Source of the DNA: Azolla caroliniana
Taxonomy: Eukaryota > Polypodiophyta
Assembly (NCBI GenBank): GCA_043228905.1
Contig: JBHGNT010000017.1
Coordinates: 15,438,001-15,502,000, forward strand
Reading direction: 5' to 3'
Length of the DNA stretch: 64,000 nucleotides
Below, piece after piece: positions 32,140 through 42,509 of this stretch. Each line of letters begins with the position of its first letter. The stretch's first letter is position 1. The notes beneath the pieces are model-generated. The model worked only from the letters and a program-made list of their open reading frames with translations, was not told the DNA's origin and did not search any database. The position numbers and the translations under genes were made by a program.

Positions 32140-33192
32140 ATGGCAGCCTTGGAACAACTTCAATTAGAAAATGAAAGCCTTCTTCAATCATTACAGGAGC
32201 TTCAAAATAGCATAGCCAACAACCCTCCACCCGTTAGGCCTCACCTTCCGTTAGCACCTAACCCAACCCCTTCCTCTTCTCATTCATATGTCCTCGAAAC
32301 TAACGTCAGCCTACCTGACAAATTCAACGGCTCAAGGGCGCATCTTCGTGGCTTCATCAATCAAATTCAGCTTATCATCCCTTACAACCCCAACGTTATG
32401 CTCATGATTTCTCTCGGGTTGGCCTCGTTGGCACCCTTCTCTTGGGACCAACACAAGCGTGATTTGCACCATTGATCGAGACCTCATCCCCACTCTTAGA
32501 CAACTTTCCTGCCTTCCTTGCGGAGCTTGAAACCACATTCGGAGAGACAGATCGACGACGAACGACACTCACGAAACTCTATTCCTTACAGCAAGGCTCT
32601 CGTCTAGATTCCGTTTATGCTTCAGAGTTTCGTCAGATCACATGCGATGATAGCTGGGATAACCAACCTTTATGCGACTAATTTCATCAAGGCCTCAGAA
32701 AGGATGTCAAGACTCTTCTCTTAAACTTTTCGGAGCCCACATCATTGTCCCAGGTAATCTCCCAAGCCATTCAATGTGATAATCGTCTTTTCGAGCTTCG
32801 ACAAGAGGAATGGGGGACTCGAAGCTTTCCGTCTTCCTCCTGCAATGCTCCACTCACAAGGCCATATATATCAGTTTCACCAAGCACGTCACGGTTGCCA
32901 TCTTCCAATGATACTCATACCCCGATGGAGGTCGACCCTCGTACCCCAATTGAGATCGACCATGCTCGGTTCCAACCATTAACCGATGTCCAACAGCAAC
33001 ATCGACGTGACAATGGCCTCTGCCTCTATTGTGGTACCCCCGGCCATGTCATCCGCCATTGTCCGATGCGCGGCCCTCATCATCAATCCCACCGTGTAGG
33101 TCTTGCTAAGGTTTCTCGACAACAAGAAAACGATCGTGCACGTCTTGCGGAGGTTTCTGGACAACAGGAAAATGAGCAAGTCCGCCTGCAAT
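32140..33192 (+). pseudogene. Chromovirus gag
   Basis: Starts with a coiled-coil-like 'ALEQLQLENESLLQSLQELQ' and continues 'NVSLPDKFNGSRAHLRGFIN', 'WDQHKRDLHH' (frameshift near 32440-32470), 'LAELETTFGETDRRRTTLTK' and 'SVYASEFRQITCDDSW', ending with a CCHC knuckle 'CLYCGTPGHVIRHC'. Stops at 32471-32473, 32679-32681 and 33192 break it. A 20-residue stretch ('LAKVSRQQENDRARLAEVSG') near the end is a small internal duplication. Confidence 0.85.
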
Positions 33193-33253
33193 AGGATCCA
33201 CGTCGCGGGACACTTCCCATCGCCCTACTTCTCTATGCTCCTACAATTCAGTC

Positions 33254-33631
33254 ATGCCAGAAGGAGGTTTTACTTTGCAAGTAAGTCTTTGTTTTGGGTC
33301 TATTTCAATAAAATCCCATGCCTTGCTCAATTCTGGTGCATCTACTTATTTCATCGATATTGCATTCGTCCGAACACATAAAATCCCCAACGTCCACACA
33401 ACACAACCCATATCTGTTGAAGCTATTGACGGACAGGTTCTCTCTTCAGGGGCGGTTACTGAATCCATTGTCTCGTTGGTACTTCAAGTCGGGTTCCACC
33501 ATGAGGTATTAACATTCTATCTCATTGCAACCCCTCGACATCGATTGTTTTAGGGCTCTCCTGGTTGGAAGCACACAATCCGATGGTGGATTGGTGCAGC
33601 CACTCCATCACCTTTCCACAAACACCAACGC
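33254..33631 (+). pseudogene. Chromovirus protease (active-site Asp replaced)
   Basis: Retropepsin wording 'KSHALLNSGASTYFIDIAF' shows LNSGA where the catalytic L(V/I)DSGA is expected, so the aspartate is replaced by asparagine. It continues with 'PISVEAIDGQVLSSG', and after a TAG stop with 'GLSWLEAHNP' and 'DWCSHSITFP', typical of the stretch between protease and RT. It is then interrupted by the nested element. Confidence 0.8.
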
Positions 33632-34501
33632 TGTCGTAGTGTATTTCGTACACTACGTGAAAAAGTAAAAAATAATATAACCGATTTAATTACATATAAA
33701 TAAATAAAATAATATATCAAGATATTTATCACGTGCATAGGGCAAGATTTGAACCCTGTACCTCCACGTAGCCAAACCTCAACTTTACCATTATGCTACC
33801 TTATCTTTAGTGTTCTATAAATAGATTTAATAACTATAATTGCTTTATTTGCGCCTACCTTTATTAAAAGGTAAATCATGTATTTTTAGAGTGCGTGAAT
33901 ATTTTATAGAAAAACGCAAGCGACTAAAAAGTGACTCATGCACATCTAGCGTGCATGAGCACTATATTTAGCAAATAAAAGCAAGGATTAGAAAAGCATC
34001 ACATGCACATTTAGTGTGCATGAACATATTAGAAAAAAAAGCATGTAGTTATGCTTAGTCTCTCCCATCACTACATAAGGATGGGGAGCACAATGTAATA
34101 GGTGTGTGAAAAATATTTGGGAAATTGGATATATTTCCTAAAATACCAACAATCAATAAAATATACTCGTGGGATTCACGAAGTTTAAGATAATCTATCT
34201 CTTTCAATCTAAATTCATATTCTTACATAAATATTGATTAATGTAATACTTGTGGGATTCACAAGGTTTGATCTCTTTTCTCAATCTACTCTAATCTATT
34301 CTAAATTATTTCAATTTATTACTACGATTTAGATAAACTAAAACAATTATACTTGTGGGATTCACAAGTTTCTATATCTCTTTCTTATAATCTATTCATA
34401 TTCATAACTAGATTAGCCTCAAATTCTTCCTCCTCCTAGTCCAAAACCCCGGTGGTTCCCACCCGACTCACGCAAACGATCCGGAGCCGAAAGGCACGAC
34501 A
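33632..34501. mobile_element. Nested 870-bp LTR-like insertion in the chromovirus
   Basis: Begins TGTCGTAGTG and ends GGCACGACA with ACGC on both sides (33628-33631 and 34502-34505). The pol reading continues on either side. It has no coding sequence. It contains an antisense tRNA-like segment (33746-33798) and three ~90-bp repeats with CTTGTGGGATTCACAAG near 34164, 34249 and 34350. Its end region CCTAGTCC..A.CCCCGGTGG resembles the end of the insertion in copia-1. Probably a solo LTR. Confidence 0.65.
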
Positions 34502-34607
34502 ACGCGGGTCTCTTCCACAAACACCGTTACTTGTATGGTGGTTGCTTTCAGCTTGGGTGCACATTCTTCTGATCTCAACTCAATCTCCGACGTTGTTGAT
34601 TCTAGTG

Positions 34608-35990
34608 TGGTCGCTTCCGTGCCCGTTGTGTCACAGGACGTCTCTGTTCCTGTCACCAATTTGCCCGCAAGATATAGCGATTTTTTGGACGTGTTCGAAA
34701 AATGAAATGCAGACCGGTTACCGGCACATCGCCCCTATGATTGCCCAATCGAACTCCAAGATGGCGCACATCCACCATTTGGGCCCATCTATGGGCTATC
34801 TGAACCCGAACTTGAGGCTCTTCACACATATCTGGATGAAAACCTCGCCAAGGGCTTCATTCAACCCTCCAAATCACTGGCTGGGGCCCCAATCTTATTT
34901 TTCAAGAAGAAGGACGGCTCATTACGCCTATGTGTGGATTATCGGGGTCTCAACAAAATTACGGTACATAATCATTATCCCTTGCCTTTAATTCCAACAC
35001 TCTTTGACCGACTTCGAACCCGGCGTATCTTCTCCAAAATCGACATACGGGGAGGGGAGCCTACAATCTTGTGCGTATCAAGCCAGGAGACGAGTGGAAA
35101 ACTACCTTTCGAACACACTATGGACATTTGGAGTACAAGGTGATGCCTTTTGGTCTCACTAACGCCCCGACGGTCTTTCAGCACATGATGAACAATATAT
35201 TTCGGGAGTATCTCGATCACTTTGTGGTGATTTACCTTGACAACATTTTAGTATTTTCTTCCAACATAGAGGAGCACACCCGACACGTTCGACTAGTTCT
35301 ATCCAAACTTCAGGAACATGGACTTTACGCCAAAAGTGAGAAATGTGAATTCGATCGGACCACTAGCGAATTCCTAGGCTACGTGATTTCACCCTCCGGG
35401 ATCATAATGGATGCATGCAAGGTAGCGGCAATAACCGATTGCCCTATCCCTACTCAGTTGAAAGAGGTACAATCATTTCTCGATTTTGCAAATTTCTATC
35501 AACGATTTACCAATGGTTTTTCCTCTTTAGTGCAACCTCTAATCATCCTTACTAGAAAAGATACTCCATTTCTTTGGAGCTCTGCGGCGCAAAGTGCTTT
35601 TGATGCCCTCAAGGCAGCTTTTCTCATAGCCCTAGTGTTGGTCCACCCCGACCCCACAAGGCCCTTCCAAGTTGAAATCGATGCCTCCGACTTTGCCATT
35701 GGAGTTGTCTTGTCCCAACCAGACGACGAGGGCATACTACATTCTATTACCTTCTATTCTTGGAAGTTTACCGCCTCGGAAATCAATTATCCGGTCTACG
35801 ACAAGGAGCTTGCAACAATCATATCTGCCTTCACTGAGTGGTGACCCTATTTGGCGGGGGCCCAACATCGCATCCAGGTGTTGACCGACCACAAAAATCT
35901 AATTTACTTCACCACCAGTCGTACATTGAATCGGAGGCAAGCCCGATGGTCATCTTTTCTCATCGACTACGACTTTGAAATCTTGTTTTG
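34608..35990 (+). pseudogene. Chromovirus reverse transcriptase and RNase H
   Basis: Wording 'YSDFLDVFEK', '[13 protein letters not shown]', '[20 protein letters not shown]', '[17 protein letters not shown]', '[10 protein letters not shown]', '[20 protein letters not shown]', then 'VVIYLDNILVFSSN' where YLDD is expected, 'EFLGYVISPSGI', 'FANFYQRF', and RNase H 'FQVEIDASDFAIGVVLSQ' with 'NYPVYDKELATIISAFTEW'. In-frame stops at EK*, after FTEW and at 35989, and a frameshift near 35060, make it non-functional. Confidence 0.9.
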
Positions 35991-36045
35991 ACCTGGAGTT
36001 CAACATGGGAAAGTTGATACCCTCTCTCGGTGTCCTGATTTTGCA

Positions 36046-37569
36046 TTGCGCCCAGGAGATGACGCATATTCACAACAATCCCATTGTTTGTTGCGGCCTG
36101 ATCAACTTCAGATGTTCGCCACCTGCATGTTGCATGATGATTCTTTGCTCAACGAGATTTCCACTACAACCACGTCAGACCCATTCGCCAAAGAAATCAT
36201 GGCCCGCATCAATGACCCATCTTTGGGCATGAAAAGCTCATATCTCAACCAATTTACAACCCAGGATGGGTTGCTATATCGTAATCATCTCTTGTACGTT
36301 CCCAAAGGATCATGTCGGACACAAGTACTACAAAACTGTCATGATGATCCTCTTGCCAGCCACTTTGGGGTCACGAAAACCCTAGAATTGCTATCTTGAG
36401 TGTTTTGGTGGCCCCAACCTTGGAAATTTGTCAAGGAATTTATCAAGAAATGTGATGTATGTGCTCAGTCCAAAATGTCTCACCATCAGCCATATGGTCT
36501 TTTCCACCCTCTCCCCATTCCAAGTCAACCATGGGTCTCTCTATCCATGGACTTTATCACTAACCTCCCTCTGGTTGGTGGCCATGACACGGTGCTAGTC
36601 ATTGTCGATCGGTTTTCGAAGATGGCTCACTTTGTCCCATGTTCCAAAACCATTTTCGGGGAAGAGACATCTGACCTTTTTCTTAAAAATGTTGTTCGAT
36701 TACATGGCTTACCCGAGGATATCACCTCTGATCAAGATTCTGAGTTCATTTCCCACTTTTGGCGACGACTTCTACAAACATTCGGGACTTTTGTAAACTT
36801 GTCCTCAACATATCATCCTCAAACTGATGGACAAATGGAACGAGTCAACCAAATGCTCGACCAATACCTTCGGTGTAGCATGAGCTAACAACAAGAGGAT
36901 TGGGTGGGCTTCCTTGCAATGGCAGAATTTGCCTACAATAATAGTATCCATGCTTTGACTAAGATTTCCCCCTTCTTTGCAAACTATGGATTTCACCCTC
37001 GTTTCAGCATTTCCATACTTGCAACTTCGGTCAATCCATCGGCAGAGACGCGTGCCCGCGCTTTACACGATGTCCATCGTGATCTCTCCTTGGAGCTCTG
37101 TGTCGCTATCGACCAATATAAAGATCAAGCGGACCAACATCGCTTGGCTGCATCGACGTTTGTAGTTGGGGACATGGTTTGGTTGTTACGTCGCCACATT
37201 GCCACCACACGTCCTTGTGCAAAATAGGACTACAAAAGATTAGGCCCTTTTCATATCACCGAGTGGATCAACCCAGGCGCCTTCTGGTTAGCACTTCCTC
37301 CAACATTCAGGATTCACAATGTTTTTCACGTTTCTCTCATCGAACTCTACCATCCTTCTCGAATTCCGAGACGACAACCTCCTCCACCGCCACCTATGGA
37401 ATTGTCGACGGGCGAAGAATATGAGGTTGACAAAAATCCTCGACCCTCGATATCGTCGTCGACAACTCCAATATTTGGTCTTATGGAAAGGTTACCCCAT
37501 TTCGGACGCCACATGGGAACCAATTACACATTTACAAAATGCTCCGGAGGCCATTCGCTATTTTCATTA
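36046..37569 (+). pseudogene. Chromovirus integrase with chromodomain
   Basis: The HHCC finger ('CHDDPLASHFGVTKT', 'CDVCAQSK') is followed by the core 'WVSLSMDFITNLPLVGGHDT', 'VDRFSKMAHFVPC', 'ITSDQDSEFISHFWRRL' and 'YHPQTDGQMERVNQ', then the GPY/F module ('DYKRLGPFHI', 'FHVSLIELYHPS') and a C-terminal chromodomain 'LQYLVLWKGYPISDATWEP' with 'AIRYFH'. Stops at 36397, 36886 and 37225 and a frame change near 37430 break it. The chromodomain implies targeting to modified histone tails in the active ancestor. Confidence 0.9.
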
Positions 37570-37626
37570 ATGATACCCACATAAGCCAGCAACGAGTTCT
37601 GGGAGGCGGCCTTAGAGGGAGGATAA

Positions 37627-38079
37627 TGTCATCGACACGATGGAATGTAGGAGGTTGAACCCATGACATCTTGGTCTTATTGGGCAACCTTAACAATTGA
37701 GCTACATCCATCTATGCATTATTGTATTGTATAAGTTTCAACTTATTACATTTTATGTTGATCACTAGAACTTTCAAGAAACTTTTAGAGAATGCATCTT
37801 CATGCACTCTCTAGAAGTTTCCATGCACTCTCTAGATGTTTCCTAACTTGCATGCATACCACCACATTCTTGTATAAATACTTTGGTGCACCTTGATTAC
37901 AATAAAGGTGAACAACACTAGTTATAGAAGCATAATTTAGTTCTTGCTCTTTTGTCTACCTTCTCTCTCTCTTGTTCTCTTGTCTATGCTCTCTCTCTCT
38001 CTATATATATCTATCTTTCGCTCTCTATTAATATTTAGCTCGCCTACTTATCCCTGTCCTGGTCTACCCGTTCGTGACA
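37627..38079 (+). repeat. 3' LTR of the chromovirus
   Basis: Direct partner of 31628-32084. It begins TGTCATCGACACGATGG, ends TTCGTGACA and retains the antisense tRNA-like segment and the TATA box. Confidence 0.92.
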
Positions 38080-38455
38080 TCTGAAGAGGAAAACCAAACA
38101 CAAGTGGATACCAAGCCATAAAGCTACTCGTTGTACAAAAGCAATTAAGAAGATAAGGGAATGTGAGTTATGCTGCCTAGAAGCTATGGGCGGGATACCT
38201 TTTACATCTGGACCATGGGCCACACCCACATCGAAACACTTTGACCTCTTGCTCCTTTGCAAGAAACTTGGATAGAAATGAAACTAGTCCTAACACATAG
38301 TCATTTCCTTTATAGAATATGTTACACCATAACATCTTTTTGTACCACATTAAAATTCTTTTATCTATGTTTTTTTTTCCGATGATTGGGCACACATCTC
38401 ATTATTGTAACCAATTATCTCATGGGCATATTTGGTCTTAGAAGACTCTCTCTCA
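38080..38455. other. Intergenic, nothing recognised
   Basis: A minus-strand frame (38177-38395) is open for 72 codons but belongs to no family I recognise. Confidence 0.4.
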
Positions 38456-38460
38456 CTCTA

Positions 38461-38580
38461 GTATTAGTTTACCCTAGTGGTAAATCGTTACACTACAAGC
38501 ACTACATCTTGGGTTCGAAACTTAGTTGGGCTCTCTCTCTCTCTCTCTCTCCCTTGTAAATAATGGCTTTCATTACGAAA
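38461..38580 (+). repeat. tRNA-derived SINE-like sequence
   Basis: An A-box-like CCCTAGTGGTA (38472-38482) and a good B box GGGTTCGAAAC (38511-38521) are spaced about 30-40 bp apart, as in tRNA promoters. A (CT)n tract and CCTTGTAAATAATGG tail follow. The arms do not fold into a tRNA, so it is a SINE or relic rather than a tRNA gene. Confidence 0.55.
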
Positions 38581-38755
38581 GAAAAAACTCCACCATGAAT
38601 AACTTACTACAAAGTATAGAACCCTTCTATCTAGGGCTCTAAAGACTACTACGACTCCAAACTCAATGCCACCCTACACACCAATTCAAATGGCGAATAT
38701 GATGATATGTGACCTCGCTATGTTCTCCATGATGATGGTACTTATTTTGTTCAAG

Positions 38756-39222
38756 TAGGAATCGACAATGGCTCGGCTCAAGCCTAAACTGAACCGTTAA
38801 CTATTTCTAAACGGTTGGGCAACTTGGTTCGGTTCTTAACTTCCTAACCGGTTTGAGCTCGGTTTGGGATGGCTCAAGCTGAACAGAATTGATTAGGGCC
38901 AAACCAGTTAGCCTAATCCGGTTTAGGAACTGGTTTGGAAACTCCCAACTTGTTTAGGCTTAACCGGTTTGGTTTGGACAAGGACAAACCGGATAAGCCG
39001 AAACGGAACCGATTGCCGACTCTTAGCTTGGAAACCTAGTTTGGGCCAAATCAATTTCCAAGCCGATTAAGCCTTAATCAGCTTGGCTTAATCTGTTCCT
39101 AAACCAGTTTAGGCTTAACGAGTCTGACCAAACTGGTTATCCTAATCTGGTTTAGGCTTAACCGGTTTGGTGTGGACAAGGCCAAACCAGATAAGCCGAA
39201 ACCGAACCATTACCGACTCCTA
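38756..39222. mobile_element. GAACCGGTT-rich MITE A
   Basis: Ends TAGGAATCGACAATGGCTCGG and the inverted CCGAACCATTACCGACTCCTA form imperfect terminal inverted repeats. The interior is full of short complementary words (AACCGGTT, GGTTTAGG, CCAAACC) and could fold on itself. It has no coding capacity. It ends about 140 bp before the ATG of the gene at 39360. Confidence 0.7.
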
Positions 39223-39323
39223 GAACTTTGTTGTAAATAGAGAGAGAAGAGGCTATATTTGTAATATTGGAAAACCAGAAACCTCCCCTGCTTCCCCTGC
39301 TTCTGTCTGTCTGTAGCAGAAAA

Positions 39324-39356
39324 GAAGAAGAAGAAGAAGAAGAAGAAGAAGAAGAG
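39324..39356. repeat. (GAA)n microsatellite in a 5' leader
   Basis: About 11 GAA units end just before the chosen ATG at 39360. If translation began at the in-frame ATG at 39267 this tract would encode polyglutamate. Confidence 0.85.
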
Positions 39357-39359
39357 GAT

Positions 39360-40028
39360 ATGGTGGATCTCGCTCTCCATGGCCACATCTTTCGTCTCTC
39401 CCTTCCTCTGCCCCTCTGTCAAGCAGGTAAGCATCAAACCCTATTCCCTTCCTCCCTTCCCTCTCGCTCTCTTTCCTTAACACGGCGAGCCCCCTCCCCT
39501 CTCATCCCCCCAACGTTCGCCAATCGAAGCCCCGATCTCGACAGCGATTCTTCCGGTGCTGCTCAGGAATCCTCGGACGAGATTCCCTCACCAAAGACTC
39601 CCGATGAAGAAGAAGAAGAAGTAGTAGTAGAAGCAGGAGCATCTAGACAGGAATATTCGGCTGAGGCAAGAGGGGAATCTTCTCCTAGGAAAAGATTCCA
39701 GTTTTTTAGGCTTCCCCGGGGATGGTTTGGGCGCAGCGGGAGAGAAGAAGAGGAAGAAACGACGTCTAAGAAGAAACGACAGGGAAATGAAGAAGATTTT
39801 GAAGGGCTTCTTGCATTCAACGATGGATATTTCCAGATCGAGTGGCGGGAGATTGTGGATCCGACACCTGAGAACGTTTTAGCTCTTCTGCTCACTGGTT
39901 TGTTAGGGTTAGCTATTTTACAAATATTCTGGCAGCTCTTTTTAGTTGCCATAACCATAACCTTAGCAGGTCTGAAATATTCAGTCATTGCTGTGATTCT
40001 TCTTGCTCTCTTGATCGTTTTCTTGTGA
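39360..40028 (+). CDS. Conserved plant protein with hydrophobic, membrane-like C-terminus
   Basis: 222 residues from ATG 39360. The N-terminus is rich in S, P, L and R and could be a transit peptide. The middle is acidic and low-complexity (EEEEEVVVE), then basic 'RKRFQFFRLPRGWFGRSG'. The C-terminus has a compact well-conserved-looking block 'FEGLLAFNDGYFQIEWREIV' 'DPTPENVLALLLTGLL' leading into two adjacent hydrophobic helices that run to the very end. I do not recognise a named family; the C-terminal block looks like that of uncharacterised plant membrane proteins. A perfect CAG/GTAAGC donor-like string at 39424-39432 leaves open that part of the N-terminus is intronic. An in-frame upstream ATG (39267) would add 31 residues including polyglutamate. 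Confidence 0.65.
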   Translation: MVDLALHGHIFRLSLPLPLCQAGKHQTLFPSSLPSRSLSLTRRAPSPLIPPTFANRSPDLDSDSSGAAQESSDEIPSPKTPDEEEEEVVVEAGASRQEYSAEARGESSPRKRFQFFRLPRGWFGRSGREEEEETTSKKKRQGNEEDFEGLLAFNDGYFQIEWREIVDPTPENVLALLLTGLLGLAILQIFWQLFLVAITITLAGLKYSVIAVILLALLIVFL

Positions 40029-40645
40029 CCATTTTCTCAAGAATCTTTCATGGTGTATATAAACATTTTTGCGTTGGAGATATTGAGAATTCTGATCTGC
40101 TATCCGTGATGTATATACAATTTTTCTGGGAAATGCAAATATTGAGCATTTCGAGAGAAGCATTCATGATGTGCATACAATTTGGCTTTCGGAAATGTCA
40201 AGTATTTGGAGAAGTTTTCGGGGTGAACATAACATTTTCTTTTCGGAACATTTTGATTTGTTAAGACCCTTTTGACAGTAGCTTTCATGGTGTATATGAT
40301 GTTTTGAGACCATTTCTCAAGTAGCTATCTGGATGTAGTGGCCATTTCAAGTAGATTTCATGATGTATATAGCATTACCCTTTGGAATGTTGATACATTG
40401 ATGCCCATTTCTTAAGTAGCTTTCATGATACAGTGGCCGATTTGAGCAGATGTCATTAATGTATGTACCATTTACATTTGGAATATTTTAATCATCTGAG
40501 ACACGTTCTCTAGTAGCTCTCTTTGCTTTTGGAGTATTGATTTGTTGAGACCAATTTTCAAGCTGCTATCATGATGCAATAGAATTAGGGCTTGAAATCT
40601 TTGATGTTTTGAGACTGTTTCTCAAGTAGCTTGCGTGAAGTTTTT
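40029..40645. repeat. Diverged ~75-100-bp tandem repeats after the hydrophobic-protein gene
   Basis: The motif series TTGAGACCATTTCTCAAGTAG, CTTTCATGATGTATATA and TTTGGAATRTTGAT recurs at least seven times with strong divergence, starting at the stop codon of the upstream gene. It probably covers that gene's 3' UTR. Confidence 0.65.
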
Positions 40646-42509
40646 GGAAGAAATTCTTATCTTTTCATGCGAGAGACTAAGAAGAATGGTGAGAAAAGTA
40701 TGGATTTTGGAAGAGAATTGATTTATTTCTATCTGGAATTTTACCCCTTCATAAATATGTTTCAACTGGAAAATTTTCAAAAGACAAAATTTAAACCAGA
40801 AAGTATTGTTTTTAGTGAATGAGTGATCTTCTCTTTTCTAGTCAAAATTTAAACCAGTGGATGTCACATATATCTTTTCTTCAGTCAGCAGCAAAGCTAT
40901 CAAATCAGTAGTGGATAGCAAACATATATTTTCTTCAGTAACCAACAAGCCATCAAATTAAGTAGATTGTATACGATCTTATTCTCTATATCGTCTTGTC
41001 TTGGGATCAACTGTACTGTACAACTTCATATAAGTAAATATCATACAATAATCCTCCCTGAATGACAAAAGAATTTGATAATATCCAACGATTATATGGT
41101 CCCTGTGCAGAAAAATTAAAATTTCATTACAGATTCTTTTTTGACCATACCATTTCTGGCCTTCGCTGTCACATTTCATCATTTAGAGCAACCATCAATT
41201 CAATATTGTAATGCATACATATACCCTGCAATCGCTGTAATGGGGATTGTTTTGGATTCTCAATTTTGTTGTCTCATGATCCATTGTAGAGCTTCCAGGA
41301 AGACAGTAAATGTTGGCAATCATTAAAAGGCATCATATCTTTAATCATTTGGTGTTGATGGATGAAAAACATGTGTTCCTTTCGCCATATGAGGGCTGTG
41401 ATGGGGATGGCTTCAGCCACTGATGCCTCATCTCAGCTTCAACTCACATACTAACTGAGGTTAGTTGGTTCTTCAGCATATAGCAACCATCAATCGGTGT
41501 GAGCATTATATAAACTTTCATTCATTATACAGTGGTCATTAATGGATGGTTTGACCAGTAAGCATGGTAATGTGGGTCTCAGCATATGTTTCCATTTATA
41601 AACCATGTGTATTATCTTAATTTGAGGAGTTGGACAGTGATGATTTTTAAATAATTTTTCTAATGGCTAGAGTATATGCATTTCTTGGCCCACATTTCAG
41701 ACTATGATGGAGTTAAACTACCATTTATCTTTTCTTCCTATTCCATTCTTGCTACCTATCACTACTCACATCCATGATTTTGCTATGATAACTATTTTTA
41801 AACAGCACTTCCAATATGCATCCAATCTTTAGTTCTATTATTTGATGCAGCTAAGTAATTTTCGCCAGCTGCATAAGCCATATTAATCAACGTTATTTAA
41901 GTCTTGCCAATCTCAATGCATTACCTTTTGAGCATTCATGACAAATAATAATACATATACAAATTTTTAGGATGTTAGAGAATAGTATGATTATGTTTAA
42001 ACTTTTTTGAAGCATCCCTGTCTTAAGACAGGCATACTCAGATGTACATTACAGAGCTGAGGGATATATCACAAAGCATATGTGCATATGAAGGGTTTGT
42101 TCTGTTCAACAGTTGGCTGTGCAATCAACCATAAAGTTATACCATTCAACCCATGTTCTTTCGCCAGTCTAAATAGTTCATCATCTGCATTCTGTCTTAA
42201 GCAAACACTACCTTTTTCTACTGTAGAACCATAAAAAACATATCTAACATTGATTTGCTGCTCAAATTTGGTATAATGACTCTCTTAGGAATTAAATGAA
42301 TATTGAAAATTTGTGGGTCTGCATAAAGATGAGAAACCTTCTTCAATCCTTTGCAAGTAAAGTAAACATTCACGACAAATCTAGGCTAAGTCAAAGACGG
42401 TCTCGTACATTCCCTTTTCTACATCTTTTACTGGCAATGATTGGACTCCGGTGCTTAGTGATTCATAATGTGCCTCATTAGATCACACAGATTAATAATT
42501 AAGGATGCT
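40646..42509. other. Intergenic, nothing recognised
   Basis: AT-rich DNA with a short internal duplication (GTCAAAATTTAAACCAG near 40785 and 40843). No gene features seen; it should include the 3' UTRs of the two convergent genes on either side. Confidence 0.5.

Larger units (their letters stand above)
31628..38079 (+). mobile_element. Ty3/gypsy chromovirus, plus strand
   Basis: LTRs 31628-32084 and 37627-38079 (TGTCATCGACAC... to ...CGTGAYA) differ at roughly 5% of positions, so it is older than copia-1. Order gag, protease, RT, RNase H, integrase, chromodomain defines a chromovirus. Wording of gag and chromodomain suggests a Galadriel/Tcn1-like lineage, but that is a guess. No convincing target-site duplication remains (CTAGA left, TCTGA right) and no standard primer-binding site follows the 5' LTR. 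An 870-bp element sits between protease and RT. Confidence 0.9.

Noticed and set aside
31623-38084. Target-site duplication for the chromovirus
   Set aside because: CTAGA on the left and TCTGA on the right do not match; no other 4-6-bp match is convincing.
39267-39359. Upstream in-frame ATG giving a polyglutamate N-terminal extension to the hydrophobic-tailed protein
   Set aside because: The extension is made of a GAA microsatellite. The ATG at 39360 gives a more natural, transit-peptide-like start. Transcript data could overturn this.
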